Origin: a virus
IMG/VR virus record: IMGVR_UViG_3300045012_000181
Coordinates: 1-64,000 of that record
Length of the DNA: 64,000 nucleotides
Direction: 5' to 3' (one strand)
The notes beneath the pieces were generated by a model that was given only the letters and a program-made list of their open reading frames with translations, was not told where the DNA came from and ran no database searches. The translations under genes were made by a program, and so were the position numbers. Positions within the stretch are counted from its first letter, which is position 1; every line of letters begins with the position of its first letter. Of the stretch, positions 23,827-31,617 are shown one piece after another.

Positions 23827-24315
23827 TTATAGAGTTTTGCCCATTACAAGAACGGTGTGCCCTGTCCGCTTGTTCTTGAATTTGGACAATTCTTCCCATT
23901 TGTGGTCACTGAGAATGGCAATCTCGGGTTTGTTGTCCGCGAGTACAGTGGCCTGAGCGTAAGTGTAACCGGCTTTGCGGGCGGCTTCTTCACGCAACTC
24001 CAACAACAGGCCTCCAAGCCCACGCTTCTGGAAGTCCGTGGCAACGCTACAGTGGTAAAAGACGGCCACCCCGCAACAGCCCGGCAACTCGCTCACTGAG
24101 AACTGAGAAATCTGGGCGTACTTTCCTGCCCCGTATGTGGCTAGTACGAAGGTATCTTCCTTGGTAACTTCAATGATAGGTTCACTTCCAACAATCTTAC
24201 GAATATCATCTCGGAAGCTCGCTGCTGCAGCAGCCACGGCCTGATTCCGCGAGAGACTGTATTCCCTCACGGTCGTGGCCTTGGCCATTGGTTTGTAGCT
24301 GTTGTCGTCGCCCAT
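23827..24315 (-). CDS. GNAT-family N-acetyltransferase
   Basis: ATG at 24315 follows AAGGAGAAAACA. The 162-aa product has the GNAT core: CGVAVFYHCSVATDFQKRGLGG (acetyl-CoA-binding Q/RxxGxG/A variant KRGLGG) then LLELREEAARKAGYTYAQA. The C-terminus is basic. The substrate is unknown. Its position in the amidoligase-rich region suggests a tailoring role. Confidence 0.8.
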   Translation of the reverse strand: MGDDNSYKPMAKATTVREYSLSRNQAVAAAAASFRDDIRKIVGSEPIIEVTKEDTFVLATYGAGKYAQISQFSVSELPGCCGVAVFYHCSVATDFQKRGLGGLLLELREEAARKAGYTYAQATVLADNKPEIAILSDHKWEELSKFKNKRTGHTVLVMGKTL

Positions 24316-24337
24316 TGTTTTCTCCTTGAAATAGAAA

Positions 24338-24730
24338 TCAACCACCAAACATCCCACCACCGTGGCCGTACCAGTCCTTGGACTGCGCCGGAGTCATGGC
24401 CTGGCCGCGGTTCTTACGCCACAGCGCAGATTTCGTGCAGGCCTGCAGCCCACAAGTCCACACATTGTCCTTCTCATCCCACTTGACAGCGGGATAGCCG
24501 CATTCGCAAATGCGGTTTAGGAATATATAACCCAGGCCCTGACAAAAATCACAAGCGGGCATGGCGCTTCTGTAGTAGCCCTTAAAGCGCCCCCGAGGGT
24601 GTTTGCCGTTGGGCCCTTGGCCCATTTGATTGTCCGGGCGGTCTGCCAAACCGGGCGTCCGGGTGCAGTTGGGACAGGGGCGCATATGCGCGATGTTTTC
24701 CTGAATGTCTTTGAGCGGGGCCTTACTCAT
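24338..24730 (-). CDS. DnaJ-type zinc-finger-like protein (130 aa)
   Basis: Four cysteine knuckles: CPNC near residue 19, CDFCQGLGYIF near 60 (CxxCxGxG of DnaJ type), CECG near 74 and CGLQAC near 92. Gly/Gln-rich C-terminus. Probably a scaffold or RNA-associated zinc protein. Confidence 0.65.
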   Translation of the reverse strand: MSKAPLKDIQENIAHMRPCPNCTRTPGLADRPDNQMGQGPNGKHPRGRFKGYYRSAMPACDFCQGLGYIFLNRICECGYPAVKWDEKDNVWTCGLQACTKSALWRKNRGQAMTPAQSKDWYGHGGGMFGG

Positions 24731-24873
24731 CTAGTGCTCCGGATATCTTCGTGTACCGTGTTGGCAAACCACGCGCCTATAATCATAACCGTGCACAGAC
24801 GCCAGTTGCCCTCACCGGCAAACACCAATGCACAGCCCGTACAGAAGCCACTAAGGCCCCGCCAGTATGTCAC
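24727..24873 (-). CDS. Small membrane protein (48 aa)
   Basis: GTG at 24873 overlaps the cyclotransferase stop (GTGA) and its own stop overlaps the next start. One hydrophobic segment around GFCTGCALVFAG and LCTVMIIGAWF. Function unknown. Confidence 0.55.
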   Translation of the reverse strand: MTYWRGLSGFCTGCALVFAGEGNWRLCTVMIIGAWFANTVHEDIRSTR

Positions 24874-25265
24874 GTGGCAACCCCGGGCCACCGCCCATGC
24901 GGCAATTTGCGCGCCCAACTGTAGGGCAGGCGGTCCAGGCCCTCGTAGACCCAGCAGCTCAAGGGCGCAACCATGCCTGCAGTTCCAGAGCCATCTTGGC
25001 CCCAGTGGTATGCCAAGATTTTAGTTCTTTTGTACAGAAGCTCATACCAATCTTGTAGGTCCAGAACGCCTCGACTAACCTCGTAGATTTCACCATGAAC
25101 AATGTGCTCGGAATCCCGTCGGAGTAAAGGGAAATCCATCCCTGGACCCCTGAACTGGAACAACTGCCCTTTAACAACGGCCTTGGTTATGTACTTGGAA
25201 CCAAAAAGGCGCCAGTGGTTGCGCTGGTTGCGCATCAGGGTGCCATAAACCATTAGAAGGCTCAT
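24870..25265 (-). CDS. Gamma-glutamylcyclotransferase (AIG2-like), copy 1
   Basis: 131 aa starting MSLLMVYGTLMRNQRNH: the YGTLxxN substrate loop of the GGCT fold. Then GQLFQFRGPGMDFPLLRRD, HGEIYEVS and LDLQDWYE match the fold; the catalytic Glu would be in the HGEIYEV strand region. It cyclises gamma-glutamyl amines to 5-oxoproline. A second copy lies at 31618. Such enzymes are part of the phiEco32-like amidoligase sets and may release or edit gamma-glutamyl products. Confidence 0.82.
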   Translation of the reverse strand: MSLLMVYGTLMRNQRNHWRLFGSKYITKAVVKGQLFQFRGPGMDFPLLRRDSEHIVHGEIYEVSRGVLDLQDWYELLYKRTKILAYHWGQDGSGTAGMVAPLSCWVYEGLDRLPYSWARKLPHGRWPGVAT

Positions 25266-25597
25266 CCCAAATCTCCCTTGGCTTTTTGCACGGCTCTAAA
25301 CAACCTAGTGAAGACCTTTGAGGGCTTGCCTTTTACAGATGCCAACATGGCCTCGCTTGCGCGCAGCAGTTCAGGTGCTGCAATCCTCAGGTGGCTGTTC
25401 GCTTCTAGCTTTTCCCTGTACATCGTCATATTGGGGTTGCTTAAGTGGTCGAAAATTTCCCGCAGAATATTTCCGCAGCCCAAACAGGGTTGGTGGCAGG
25501 CCATGTTGGCCAAGTAGACCAAACAAGCCGTACGCAGTTCCAATAATTCCAAGGCGCTGTCGCGTTCCGCCTCGGCGCTTGTCAGCTCGTCACACAT
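25262..25597 (-). CDS. Hypothetical helical protein (111 aa)
   Basis: The start at 25597 (MCDELTSAEAERD) coincides with the stop of the amidoligase. Mainly helical, with MACHQPCLGCGNI, a possible metal site. Function unknown. Confidence 0.6.
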   Translation of the reverse strand: MCDELTSAEAERDSALELLELRTACLVYLANMACHQPCLGCGNILREIFDHLSNPNMTMYREKLEANSHLRIAAPELLRASEAMLASVKGKPSKVFTRLFRAVQKAKGDLG

Positions 25598-26781
25598 CAG
25601 CCTAGGTCTTTCCACGCGGGCACCTGTGTCCACAGCCCGCCCACCTGCCAGTCCTGTACGACATCCAAGCCCCAGCCCCCGATGACCTTGTCCAGCCCGC
25701 CCTCAATGGCCGCCCAGAAGGCCTTCTCGGAACCGTACATCAAGCGCGCCCACTGGGTGTAAAACTCCCGGTTAAGTTTCATGAAGTCCTTGGCGCTGCG
25801 CACATCGCCGTAATTGATGGTATCCCGGATGCTCTGTTCGCGGTCCGCGCCTACGAAGATGCCCCGAAATCGGGCCCGGCCAATATTCAAGGCATGTCGA
25901 GCCAAGTCGAACACCAGCATGAAAGCCCTGGGATGCATCAGCCAAAAGTTCGATAGCGTCCGGTACTCCAGCCCATGTGGCGGCAGGCGAAATTCCCCGG
26001 CCAGACCGTAGTATCTGCGCCTGATAAAGTGGTCATAATTCTGCGCCAGGGCCACACAGGGAATGCCCAGCAGGGCATCCAGGGTCTTAACCAGATAGCG
26101 GATGTTCTCGATTTCGCGCTCTTCCTCCGGCAACTCAAAATGCACATGCCCCCCGGCGAAACGCCAGTTGAGGCAGCGGGGACGCTCCACACGCCGACCA
26201 CTGGAACCGTAGGCATTCCGGCTGGGGTCGCAACCCAGTGAGACGTGGGCCTCCGAGGCCAGCTGGAGCATGATGGGCGGAACACGCCAGACGCTCTGTG
26301 GGGCGATGTTGAGGCCCTTCTGGGCGAGGGCCTGCAGTTGCCGGCCAATCTGCTGGGCCAAGATGGCATGGCACTTGATTTTGTGGGCCTTGCAGCTCGC
26401 CGTGCACCACTTATAACAGGCCTTCGGGTCCACGGTGGTTTCGGCCTGAAAGCCATCCCAGAATAGGCCATCCGTGGTGCCATGCTTGTCCGGCAGGAAG
26501 TCAAAAGCCGGAACAACTTGGCGTTCGCCATTCAGGCGCAGGAAAAATTCCGGATCGGTGCCCATAACGGGCTCCACGCCATAACAAGTATCGATGCCTT
26601 CAACGGCCGCCGTCAAAGAAGGCACACGGGGCGTCAGCCCGGCCCTAACGGGACCAGACTTAACCCTGATGGGTCTGAGGCCCTTCTCGGCGAAGAGCAT
26701 GTCCTTCTTTAAGAACCATACATCTTGGCCGTAGCGCTGGCCCAATTTGGGCCCTTGTGGGGAATTTCGTGCCAGGTCCAT
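25597..26781 (-). CDS. phiEco32-type amidoligase, copy 3
   Basis: 394 aa: GTDPEFFLRL near residue 75, DGFQAETTVDPKAC near 107 and AGGHVHFELPEEE near 208 followed by LEYRTLSNFWL. These are the metal and nucleotide sites of the glutamine-synthetase-like amidoligase fold. The tail AAIEGGLDKVIGGWGLD is glycine-rich. It sits with a gamma-glutamylcyclotransferase, which supports a gamma-glutamyl or peptide amide product. Confidence 0.82.
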   Translation of the reverse strand: MDLARNSPQGPKLGQRYGQDVWFLKKDMLFAEKGLRPIRVKSGPVRAGLTPRVPSLTAAVEGIDTCYGVEPVMGTDPEFFLRLNGERQVVPAFDFLPDKHGTTDGLFWDGFQAETTVDPKACYKWCTASCKAHKIKCHAILAQQIGRQLQALAQKGLNIAPQSVWRVPPIMLQLASEAHVSLGCDPSRNAYGSSGRRVERPRCLNWRFAGGHVHFELPEEEREIENIRYLVKTLDALLGIPCVALAQNYDHFIRRRYYGLAGEFRLPPHGLEYRTLSNFWLMHPRAFMLVFDLARHALNIGRARFRGIFVGADREQSIRDTINYGDVRSAKDFMKLNREFYTQWARLMYGSEKAFWAAIEGGLDKVIGGWGLDVVQDWQVGGLWTQVPAWKDLG

Positions 26782-27191
26782 TAGTAGGCGTGACCCCCTT
26801 CGGGTGGTGGAATGTTAAGGCCCGGAGCCTGAGCCTCTAGGGTTTGGGGTTGGGCCTCGGGTGGGTTGCTGTCGCCTTCCAATTCGGTTTTGGTCAGCTC
26901 CCGGCATTTCTTCTCGGGATAGGTAACGAAAGTCGTGGGCGAGTTCTTGCTATGCCCGTAATGCCAGCCATTTTCCTTCAGTTCCAGGCTCAGAACGGTG
27001 AAGTAGATGGCCGGTTGCTCGCGCATCCAGGGGTTCTTCTGACCCGCGAAGGCCACCAGTTGGCCCAGTTTGAATTTCGGGGGCTTGGGCCGGTAGCGCT
27101 CCACCTCGTCTTCCAATTCCAACACACGGCGCAATAGTTCATCCCTGCTGGCCGTTTCAAATTTGTTTGGTGAAAGTTTAGCGTTCTTCAT
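26781..27191 (-). CDS. Hypothetical protein with coiled coil and SH3-like domain (136 aa)
   Basis: A short coiled coil (DELLRRVLELEDEVERY), then FKLGQLVAFAG... resembling an SH3-like barrel, and a Pro-rich disordered tail. It shares this layout with the next gene, suggesting paralogy. Function unknown. Confidence 0.6.
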   Translation of the reverse strand: MKNAKLSPNKFETASRDELLRRVLELEDEVERYRPKPPKFKLGQLVAFAGQKNPWMREQPAIYFTVLSLELKENGWHYGHSKNSPTTFVTYPEKKCRELTKTELEGDSNPPEAQPQTLEAQAPGLNIPPPEGGHAY

Positions 27192-27774
27192 CGGTTAGGG
27201 CCTTCAAACCTTCCTCAAATTGCCATCCAATATTCTGTACCTTGTACTCCCATATGGATGGACTAATGGCATTAACCTTCCTATCAAAAATCTTGAGGAA
27301 CTGGCCGCCCCAGTGCACAACTTGGCCCACGCGGAATTTGGGCTCAGACGGGCGGAGCTTCTCCAATTCCTTTAGGCGTTCGTCCAGTTCTTCGGTCTTA
27401 ACATCGAGTAACTCCGTGGCCTCTTTGAGGTCCTCTTGGGCCTTGCGTTCTTGAGCTACCAAGCCCTTCACGGCCTGAATTAGGGGAACGTGCAGGAAGC
27501 GTATTGGCAATTGCAGCCGAATTTGTACTAACTGTTCTTCGTGCTCTTTCTTGAGGGCGTCTTTCGTGCACGTGGTAGAGCTCTCTCGCCTTAGGGCCTC
27601 ATTCTTCTCCTTGAGGGCCTCGGCCAGCATTGTGGATTGCCTAGAGAGCTTCTCGCGCAGCCCGCTAATTTCATTTATGGCGGCACGATACAAGACCTCC
27701 ATGTCGGGCGCCTGATTGACGTGGAAGTTGAGTAATTCCACGAGTACAGGATAATTAGGGGATGGCGTTCTCAT
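27178..27774 (-). CDS. Hypothetical coiled-coil protein with SH3-like C-terminus (198 aa)
   Basis: Long coiled coil from about residue 30 to 145 (LREKLSRQSTMLAEALKEKN; ERKAQEDLKEATELLDVK), then FRVGQVVHWGGQFLKIFD, an SH3-like barrel as in the preceding gene. Function unknown. Confidence 0.6.
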   Translation of the reverse strand: MRTPSPNYPVLVELLNFHVNQAPDMEVLYRAAINEISGLREKLSRQSTMLAEALKEKNEALRRESSTTCTKDALKKEHEEQLVQIRLQLPIRFLHVPLIQAVKGLVAQERKAQEDLKEATELLDVKTEELDERLKELEKLRPSEPKFRVGQVVHWGGQFLKIFDRKVNAISPSIWEYKVQNIGWQFEEGLKALTDEER

Positions 27775-27953
27775 TTACTTTCACACTCCTTGCACACTCT
27801 CAACTCCACCCGTCCACGGGGCATGGCCGCCCTATGACAATGCCTGCACCTAAAGAACCCCGGGTGGTTGTTGTCGGGTTCCAAAGTGGACATGCGACAA
27901 TATTCGCAACTACTCCCCAGAGACTTCTGGCACTTCCGGCACTGTCGAATCAC
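27771..27953 (-). CDS. Small zinc-finger protein (60 aa)
   Basis: GTG at 27953 is chosen so that all four knuckles are kept: CRKCQKS, CEYCRMS, CRHCHRA and CKECESK. Two zinc ions are plausible (rubredoxin-like knuckles). It overlaps the upstream gene by 43 bases; an ATG at 27893 is the alternative start. Confidence 0.55.
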   Translation of the reverse strand: MIRQCRKCQKSLGSSCEYCRMSTLEPDNNHPGFFRCRHCHRAAMPRGRVELRVCKECESK

Positions 27954-28476
27954 TCTTGCACCCCTTGTGGTATGTACACTTGTTCTGGCCGTAGTCGCGT
28001 TCTGAAACAATTCTTAGACCGCCTGGAACGGCCTCCAAACCGTACTTATAATACCGATCCACGTCCTTAAGGTACTCCGCTTGGGTGTAGTTGTTATCAA
28101 AAAACTCCCTCACTATGTGCACTCGGGGCCACCAGGGCTCAAACAACTCTTGGAAACACTCAATCGTCAGATGCACAAGAAACATCTCCGCCACATACAA
28201 AGCTTCCTTATCCCACCAACCTTTTTCCTTTGTCCAGAAGTCCCTATTGGCCTTGCCGCGCTTGTACAGGCCAAATTTTGGATCTGGGCAGGTGGCATTT
28301 TCGCCGTAGGTCTCGAATCTAAAGATGGCCTCCTCGGGAGTGTCGTACGTCGTGAGGGGGTTGGGATTGAAGGCACCAATCCCCGCCGGCAGGCCGTCCA
28401 TGGGCGTACTACAATGGGCCCACTCCAGATAGTTCTCAAGTCTCTTCTGGTAGCGCGCCGTTAGGCGGAACGTCAA
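27910..28476 (-). CDS. Hypothetical protein (188 aa)
   Basis: Starts MTFRLTARYQKRLENYL; mostly helical, aromatic-rich (FELFEPWWPRVHIV type sequence) with two C-terminal cysteines. No motif recognised. Overlaps neighbours on both sides. Confidence 0.6.
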   Translation of the reverse strand: MTFRLTARYQKRLENYLEWAHCSTPMDGLPAGIGAFNPNPLTTYDTPEEAIFRFETYGENATCPDPKFGLYKRGKANRDFWTKEKGWWDKEALYVAEMFLVHLTIECFQELFEPWWPRVHIVREFFDNNYTQAEYLKDVDRYYKYGLEAVPGGLRIVSERDYGQNKCTYHKGCKSDSTVPEVPEVSGE

Positions 28477-28966
28477 CGGGCCCTCCTTCGGAAATCATGG
28501 CGTCAATCAGTTGGTCTATCGCAGTCCTCGTGGCAATGCCCGCAGCAGCTGGGTTCGGGCCTTCTGACGGGACAGAGGCAGTCGTCGACGAATTCGTCAG
28601 TGACGAGGCCGGTTCGGATGTTGATGTTCCCGACTCGGGGGCCTTTATAGCCTCTGGCGCAGGTTTTACAAGCACCGGTCCCTTGACATCTGTCGCACAT
28701 ACCAGCTCCTTTTCGGCCAGCTCAAGGGCCAGCAGGGCGCTCTCGGCCTCGGCCCATTGGAAATCACAGCCCTCTCGGCCGCACTCCGTCACCACGGAAT
28801 ACCTATCGCCAAAGGCCGCGTAACAGCCACAGGAGGCCCAGACCACAATCAAGTCCGGCAGGCTCTGATGGCGCTCGGCCACGTAGCCCTCTTGATGTGT
28901 TGGAGCGGGCATCTTATCGGAGAGTTGTGCGGCCTGGGAAATGCGGGCCTTCTCGGTGGCGTTCAC
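28436..28966 (-). CDS. Hypothetical protein (176 aa) with an embedded overlapping gene
   Basis: The N-terminal half (to about residue 90) looks folded, with ASCGCYAAF and TECGREGCDF cysteines. The second half is Ser/Thr/Pro/Ala-rich and covers a credible zinc-finger gene in another frame (28503-28700). Either this is a true overlap with a disordered tail or the frame ends earlier. Confidence 0.5.
   Translation of the reverse strand: MNATEKARISQAAQLSDKMPAPTHQEGYVAERHQSLPDLIVVWASCGCYAAFGDRYSVVTECGREGCDFQWAEAESALLALELAEKELVCATDVKGPVLVKPAPEAIKAPESGTSTSEPASSLTNSSTTASVPSEGPNPAAAGIATRTAIDQLIDAMISEGGPVDVPPNGALPEET
28503..28700 (-). CDS. DnaJ-like zinc-finger protein in an alternative frame (65 aa)
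   Basis: MCDRCQGTGACKTCARGYKG has the CxxCxGxG knuckle, and CLCPVRRPEPSCCGHC closes the site. The pattern is too regular for a shadow frame. It overlaps entirely with the low-complexity half of the 28436-28966 frame. Confidence 0.6.
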   Translation of the reverse strand: MCDRCQGTGACKTCARGYKGPRVGNINIRTGLVTDEFVDDCLCPVRRPEPSCCGHCHEDCDRPTD

Positions 28967-29181
28967 TAGGAGGGTTCCTCCATGTGCGCGACCTCAACCA
29001 CCAGTTTGAGTTTGTCCTCGGCCCAACCTCTATATATGCGCGCATCCCTTTGAAGATCCTCGATTAGGGCCATTCGGGCCTTTCGAAAACTGGGATAGCC
29101 CGAACCGCTGGATAGGCTTTCACCGGGCTGCAACTTGTCTATACGAGGCGGTGTGCTAACAAAATACCAAATCTCCTTCAC
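28966..29181 (-). CDS. Hypothetical protein (71 aa)
   Basis: A short beta/alpha protein (YPSFRKARMALIEDLQ) with an acidic C-terminus. Coupled by ATGA to the gene upstream. Function unknown. Confidence 0.6.
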   Translation of the reverse strand: MKEIWYFVSTPPRIDKLQPGESLSSGSGYPSFRKARMALIEDLQRDARIYRGWAEDKLKLVVEVAHMEEPS

Positions 29182-29567
29182 GGTTTGGACTCTCCTTTGG
29201 GCTCCGACTCCATAAACTGCAACAAACTACACTTCAGGCATTGCCAGGTTCGCGCATCCATTTGCTCGAACTGCCCATCACAGCTATTCGAGGCCTCCAG
29301 CGAAAGGGGATTGATGTGGCTGCCAAAGTCCTTCTGCACCCGGGGCTTAACTACGGGGGCCTTGTAAATCCATTTTTCGGGCCAGTAGGTGGAGTAGCCA
29401 ATGGGCTTTGGATAGGTCCTCGGTGGCAACGGGCGCTCGGGCTCTTCGGGCCTCCAGGGCTCATCTATGCCGAGAACCCAATTCCAGAACGCGTCCGAGC
29501 GCAAAACCATACTCAGCCAGTAGAGCACCAAAAAGATACCGCACACCCACAGGAGGAATTCCAGCAT
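29178..29567 (-). CDS. Membrane-anchored protein with zinc knuckle (129 aa)
   Basis: An N-terminal transmembrane helix (EFLLWVCGIFLVLYWLSMVL), then a Pro-rich linker and a C-terminal pair WQCLKCSLL with an upstream Cys. Likely inner-membrane anchored. Function unknown. Confidence 0.6.
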   Translation of the reverse strand: MLEFLLWVCGIFLVLYWLSMVLRSDAFWNWVLGIDEPWRPEEPERPLPPRTYPKPIGYSTYWPEKWIYKAPVVKPRVQKDFGSHINPLSLEASNSCDGQFEQMDARTWQCLKCSLLQFMESEPKGESKP

Positions 29568-29573
29568 AGGCCT

Positions 29574-30494
29574 CTACTCCCCCGAGGACTCCAGAATGAT
29601 GGCCTTGACGTGCGCCGCGGCTTCGGCCATTTCGGCGTTGATGGGCTCGGGCCCGTAGCGAGGATCGGTTTCGTCCCCGCCATCCAGTAGGGTGGCCAGC
29701 GCGGAAGAGCTGGGCTTGGCCGCGGCTCGCAGGGCCTTCTGACTAACGCCGCAGGTCTTGCAGGTCCACCACAGATGCGGACCGCTCTTATCATTGTCCG
29801 CGCGATGCACGGCGGCGGTCATCGTACCGGCACAAGAGGGCGTGAGCGTACAGGTCCGGGAGCTGGCCGGTATGAGACGAATCTTGGCCCGAGGTGCTTC
29901 CGCGGAAGGATGTCGTTTGCCCATTTTGTTCTCCAAGTCGGCCGGAGCCAGGAAATTTCTGGTCTTGCAGAAGGTACAGTACTGCGTGCCTGGTTCGGCA
30001 TAGGTTATGCAGCCCAGTAGGTTATCTCGGTTGAGACAGTAACCGCTCTCAATTTTCTTGAGCCTGTAGGCCTCTCCGCCCGTGGGCGCCGTCATCTTAT
30101 CCAAGCAGCCCTCGCAGCCGTCATCAACGGTGGCCTCGGCCACGCAGCAATAACAGCAGAGCTTGGCCATGAGTTTCCAATCCTTGCCCAAGTAATATTG
30201 CACATGGTTATCGCAGGCCACGAGGTCTTCATCGCGCGCCAGCGGGCTCTTGGAGGCCTCCAGACGGATTTTGTGTCTGTGCGGGTGCATGGGCGGATAG
30301 CAAGACTTGGTGCCGTCCATACCGATGGCTCCGCAAACGCATCGCCTTTTAATCGCGCCAACCATGCTTTCTCCTATAGAATTCCCAGCTCTGGCCTGGG
30401 CCTTGTCGTCCAGCCACTTCTCCACATCCCCGAAGTTCTTGAAATTCAGGCAGTCCTGGCCGAGCGGAGCGCCAAAATACAGGCGGGTTTTCAC
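29574..30494 (-). CDS. Hypothetical Cys-rich protein (306 aa)
   Basis: GTG at 30494. Many Cys/His groups: RRCVCGAIG, CCYCCVAEATVDDGCEGC, YCTFCKTRNF and WTCKTCGVS, suggesting several zinc ribbons in a row. A possible alternative start is MVGAIKRRC. It may act as a multi-zinc-finger adaptor. Function unknown. Confidence 0.6.
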   Translation of the reverse strand: MKTRLYFGAPLGQDCLNFKNFGDVEKWLDDKAQARAGNSIGESMVGAIKRRCVCGAIGMDGTKSCYPPMHPHRHKIRLEASKSPLARDEDLVACDNHVQYYLGKDWKLMAKLCCYCCVAEATVDDGCEGCLDKMTAPTGGEAYRLKKIESGYCLNRDNLLGCITYAEPGTQYCTFCKTRNFLAPADLENKMGKRHPSAEAPRAKIRLIPASSRTCTLTPSCAGTMTAAVHRADNDKSGPHLWWTCKTCGVSQKALRAAAKPSSSALATLLDGGDETDPRYGPEPINAEMAEAAAHVKAIILESSGE

Positions 30495-30496
30495 CT

Positions 30497-31006
30497 CTAG
30501 AACCCGGAATCGCCGCCGGAACTGGAACCGCTATCAAAGGAGGAGCCGCTGTCGAACGAGCTACCGCTATCGGAAGAACAGCCAGAACTGTCCGACGAAC
30601 TTGACGTGTCGGAGGGCGCATCCCAACTTCCACCGGCCCCGCCTCCACCACTTTCGCCGCCGCCGAAGCCCTGAAAGGTTGGTGTATCATCGGAGCTATC
30701 CGGAGTGGGGTTACTTGCTGGAGATGTCATGGAGCCTAAAAGTTCACCCACTACAAAACCCCCAACCATGGCTGGCAGCACGCCATCGTCATCGTCGGAA
30801 CGCCGGGGCTTCGAAGGCACGGGGTCCACAAGGTACCTGCGCAGCTTGCTATGAGGCTTTGGCGCAGGTGGCACAACGGGTGCATGGATATGCGGTGCAT
30901 GCACGTGGTGCGCATGAGGGGCGTGCAGGTGCGGTGGTTGAATGCCCGGATGTGTTGCGGGAACAACCACAGCGGGCTTTTTCTTGAAGATATCAAATGG
31001 CCACAT
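30497..31006 (-). CDS. Low-complexity His- and Gly/Ser-rich membrane-associated protein (170 aa)
   Basis: ATG at 31006 follows GGGAGGTTCTAAAG. MWPFDIFKKK is followed by a His/Pro/Ala stretch, a hydrophobic glycine segment (AMVGGFVVGELLGSM) and an acidic Gly/Ser-rich tail of SDSG repeats. Similar in style to bacterial low-complexity C-terminal tails. Function unknown. Confidence 0.55.
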   Translation of the reverse strand: MWPFDIFKKKPAVVVPATHPGIQPPHLHAPHAHHVHAPHIHAPVVPPAPKPHSKLRRYLVDPVPSKPRRSDDDDGVLPAMVGGFVVGELLGSMTSPASNPTPDSSDDTPTFQGFGGGESGGGGAGGSWDAPSDTSSSSDSSGCSSDSGSSFDSGSSFDSGSSSGGDSGF

Positions 31007-31298
31007 CTTTAGAACCTCCCAGAGATTCCTTAAACTTGTGCGGTACGTCCTGTCCACAGCATTGACAACGACCACGGCGCTTCACTAACTTCAACAAGTT
31101 CTCAGGCCACCAAGCCGAGTAGCCAAAGCCCTTGACGACTAGGGCATAGTCAGGTGGCAGGCCATCAGTACGCCCATACTCGTCTCTGTAGGAGTACTGT
31201 ACAATAGCCAGTTTGCCTTCCCCATGGAAGTGCGCCATATCGGACGGTAGGTGTTTGGCAATGCGTACTAAATCGCCCTTGAAGAACTTTTGGCGCAC
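30993..31298 (-). CDS. SH3-like protein with zinc knuckle (101 aa)
   Basis: FKGDLVRIAKHLPSDMAHF and YALVVKGFGYSAWWPENLL form a small-barrel pattern known in phage and bacterial proteins. It ends with RCQCCGQDV. Function unknown. Confidence 0.65.
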   Translation of the reverse strand: MRQKFFKGDLVRIAKHLPSDMAHFHGEGKLAIVQYSYRDEYGRTDGLPPDYALVVKGFGYSAWWPENLLKLVKRRGRCQCCGQDVPHKFKESLGGSKDVAI

Positions 31299-31300
31299 GT

Positions 31301-31420
31301 TTAGAACCTCTCTTGTTTCTGGTAGTGTTCAGTCAGGCAGTTGTAAACCACCCCGATTAGCGCCGCGAACGCAATTCCACCTACTAGGAGCTCCGGGATG
31401 TGTTCAACAAACCAGCTCAC
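31301..31420 (-). CDS. Small membrane protein (39 aa)
   Basis: GTG at 31420 follows AGGAGGTTCCGAA. One transmembrane helix (LLVGGIAFAALIGVVYN). Function unknown. Confidence 0.6.
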   Translation of the reverse strand: MSWFVEHIPELLVGGIAFAALIGVVYNCLTEHYQKQERF

Positions 31421-31431
31421 TTCGGAACCTC

Positions 31432-31614
31432 CTATTGCGAATTCGCACTGGGACACAGGCCCTGTTTATAACAGCGCGCCTCACAGGCCCTATCTTGGGG
31501 ACAACGGTTGTTGCACAGGTTGGCGTCGTGGACACTGAAGACAATCAACAGTAGCCATCCCGCCAGTAGCACCAAAAAGATTGCCACACCCTTCATGAAA
31601 TTCTGGAAGCTCAA
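31432..31614 (-). CDS. Small membrane protein with Cys-rich periplasmic tail (60 aa)
   Basis: N-terminal transmembrane helix (AIFLVLLAGWLLLIVFSV), then five cysteines within 25 residues (LCNNRCPQDRACEARC, GLC). Disulfide-bonded outer part likely. Possibly a lysis or superinfection function; not demonstrable. Confidence 0.6.
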   Translation of the reverse strand: MSFQNFMKGVAIFLVLLAGWLLLIVFSVHDANLCNNRCPQDRACEARCYKQGLCPSANSQ

Positions 31615-31617
31615 GGC

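Noticed and set aside
23525-23956. Plus-strand proteins of 113-143 aa
   Set aside because: Composition typical of shadow frames; they run over hairpins and into the GNAT gene on the other strand.
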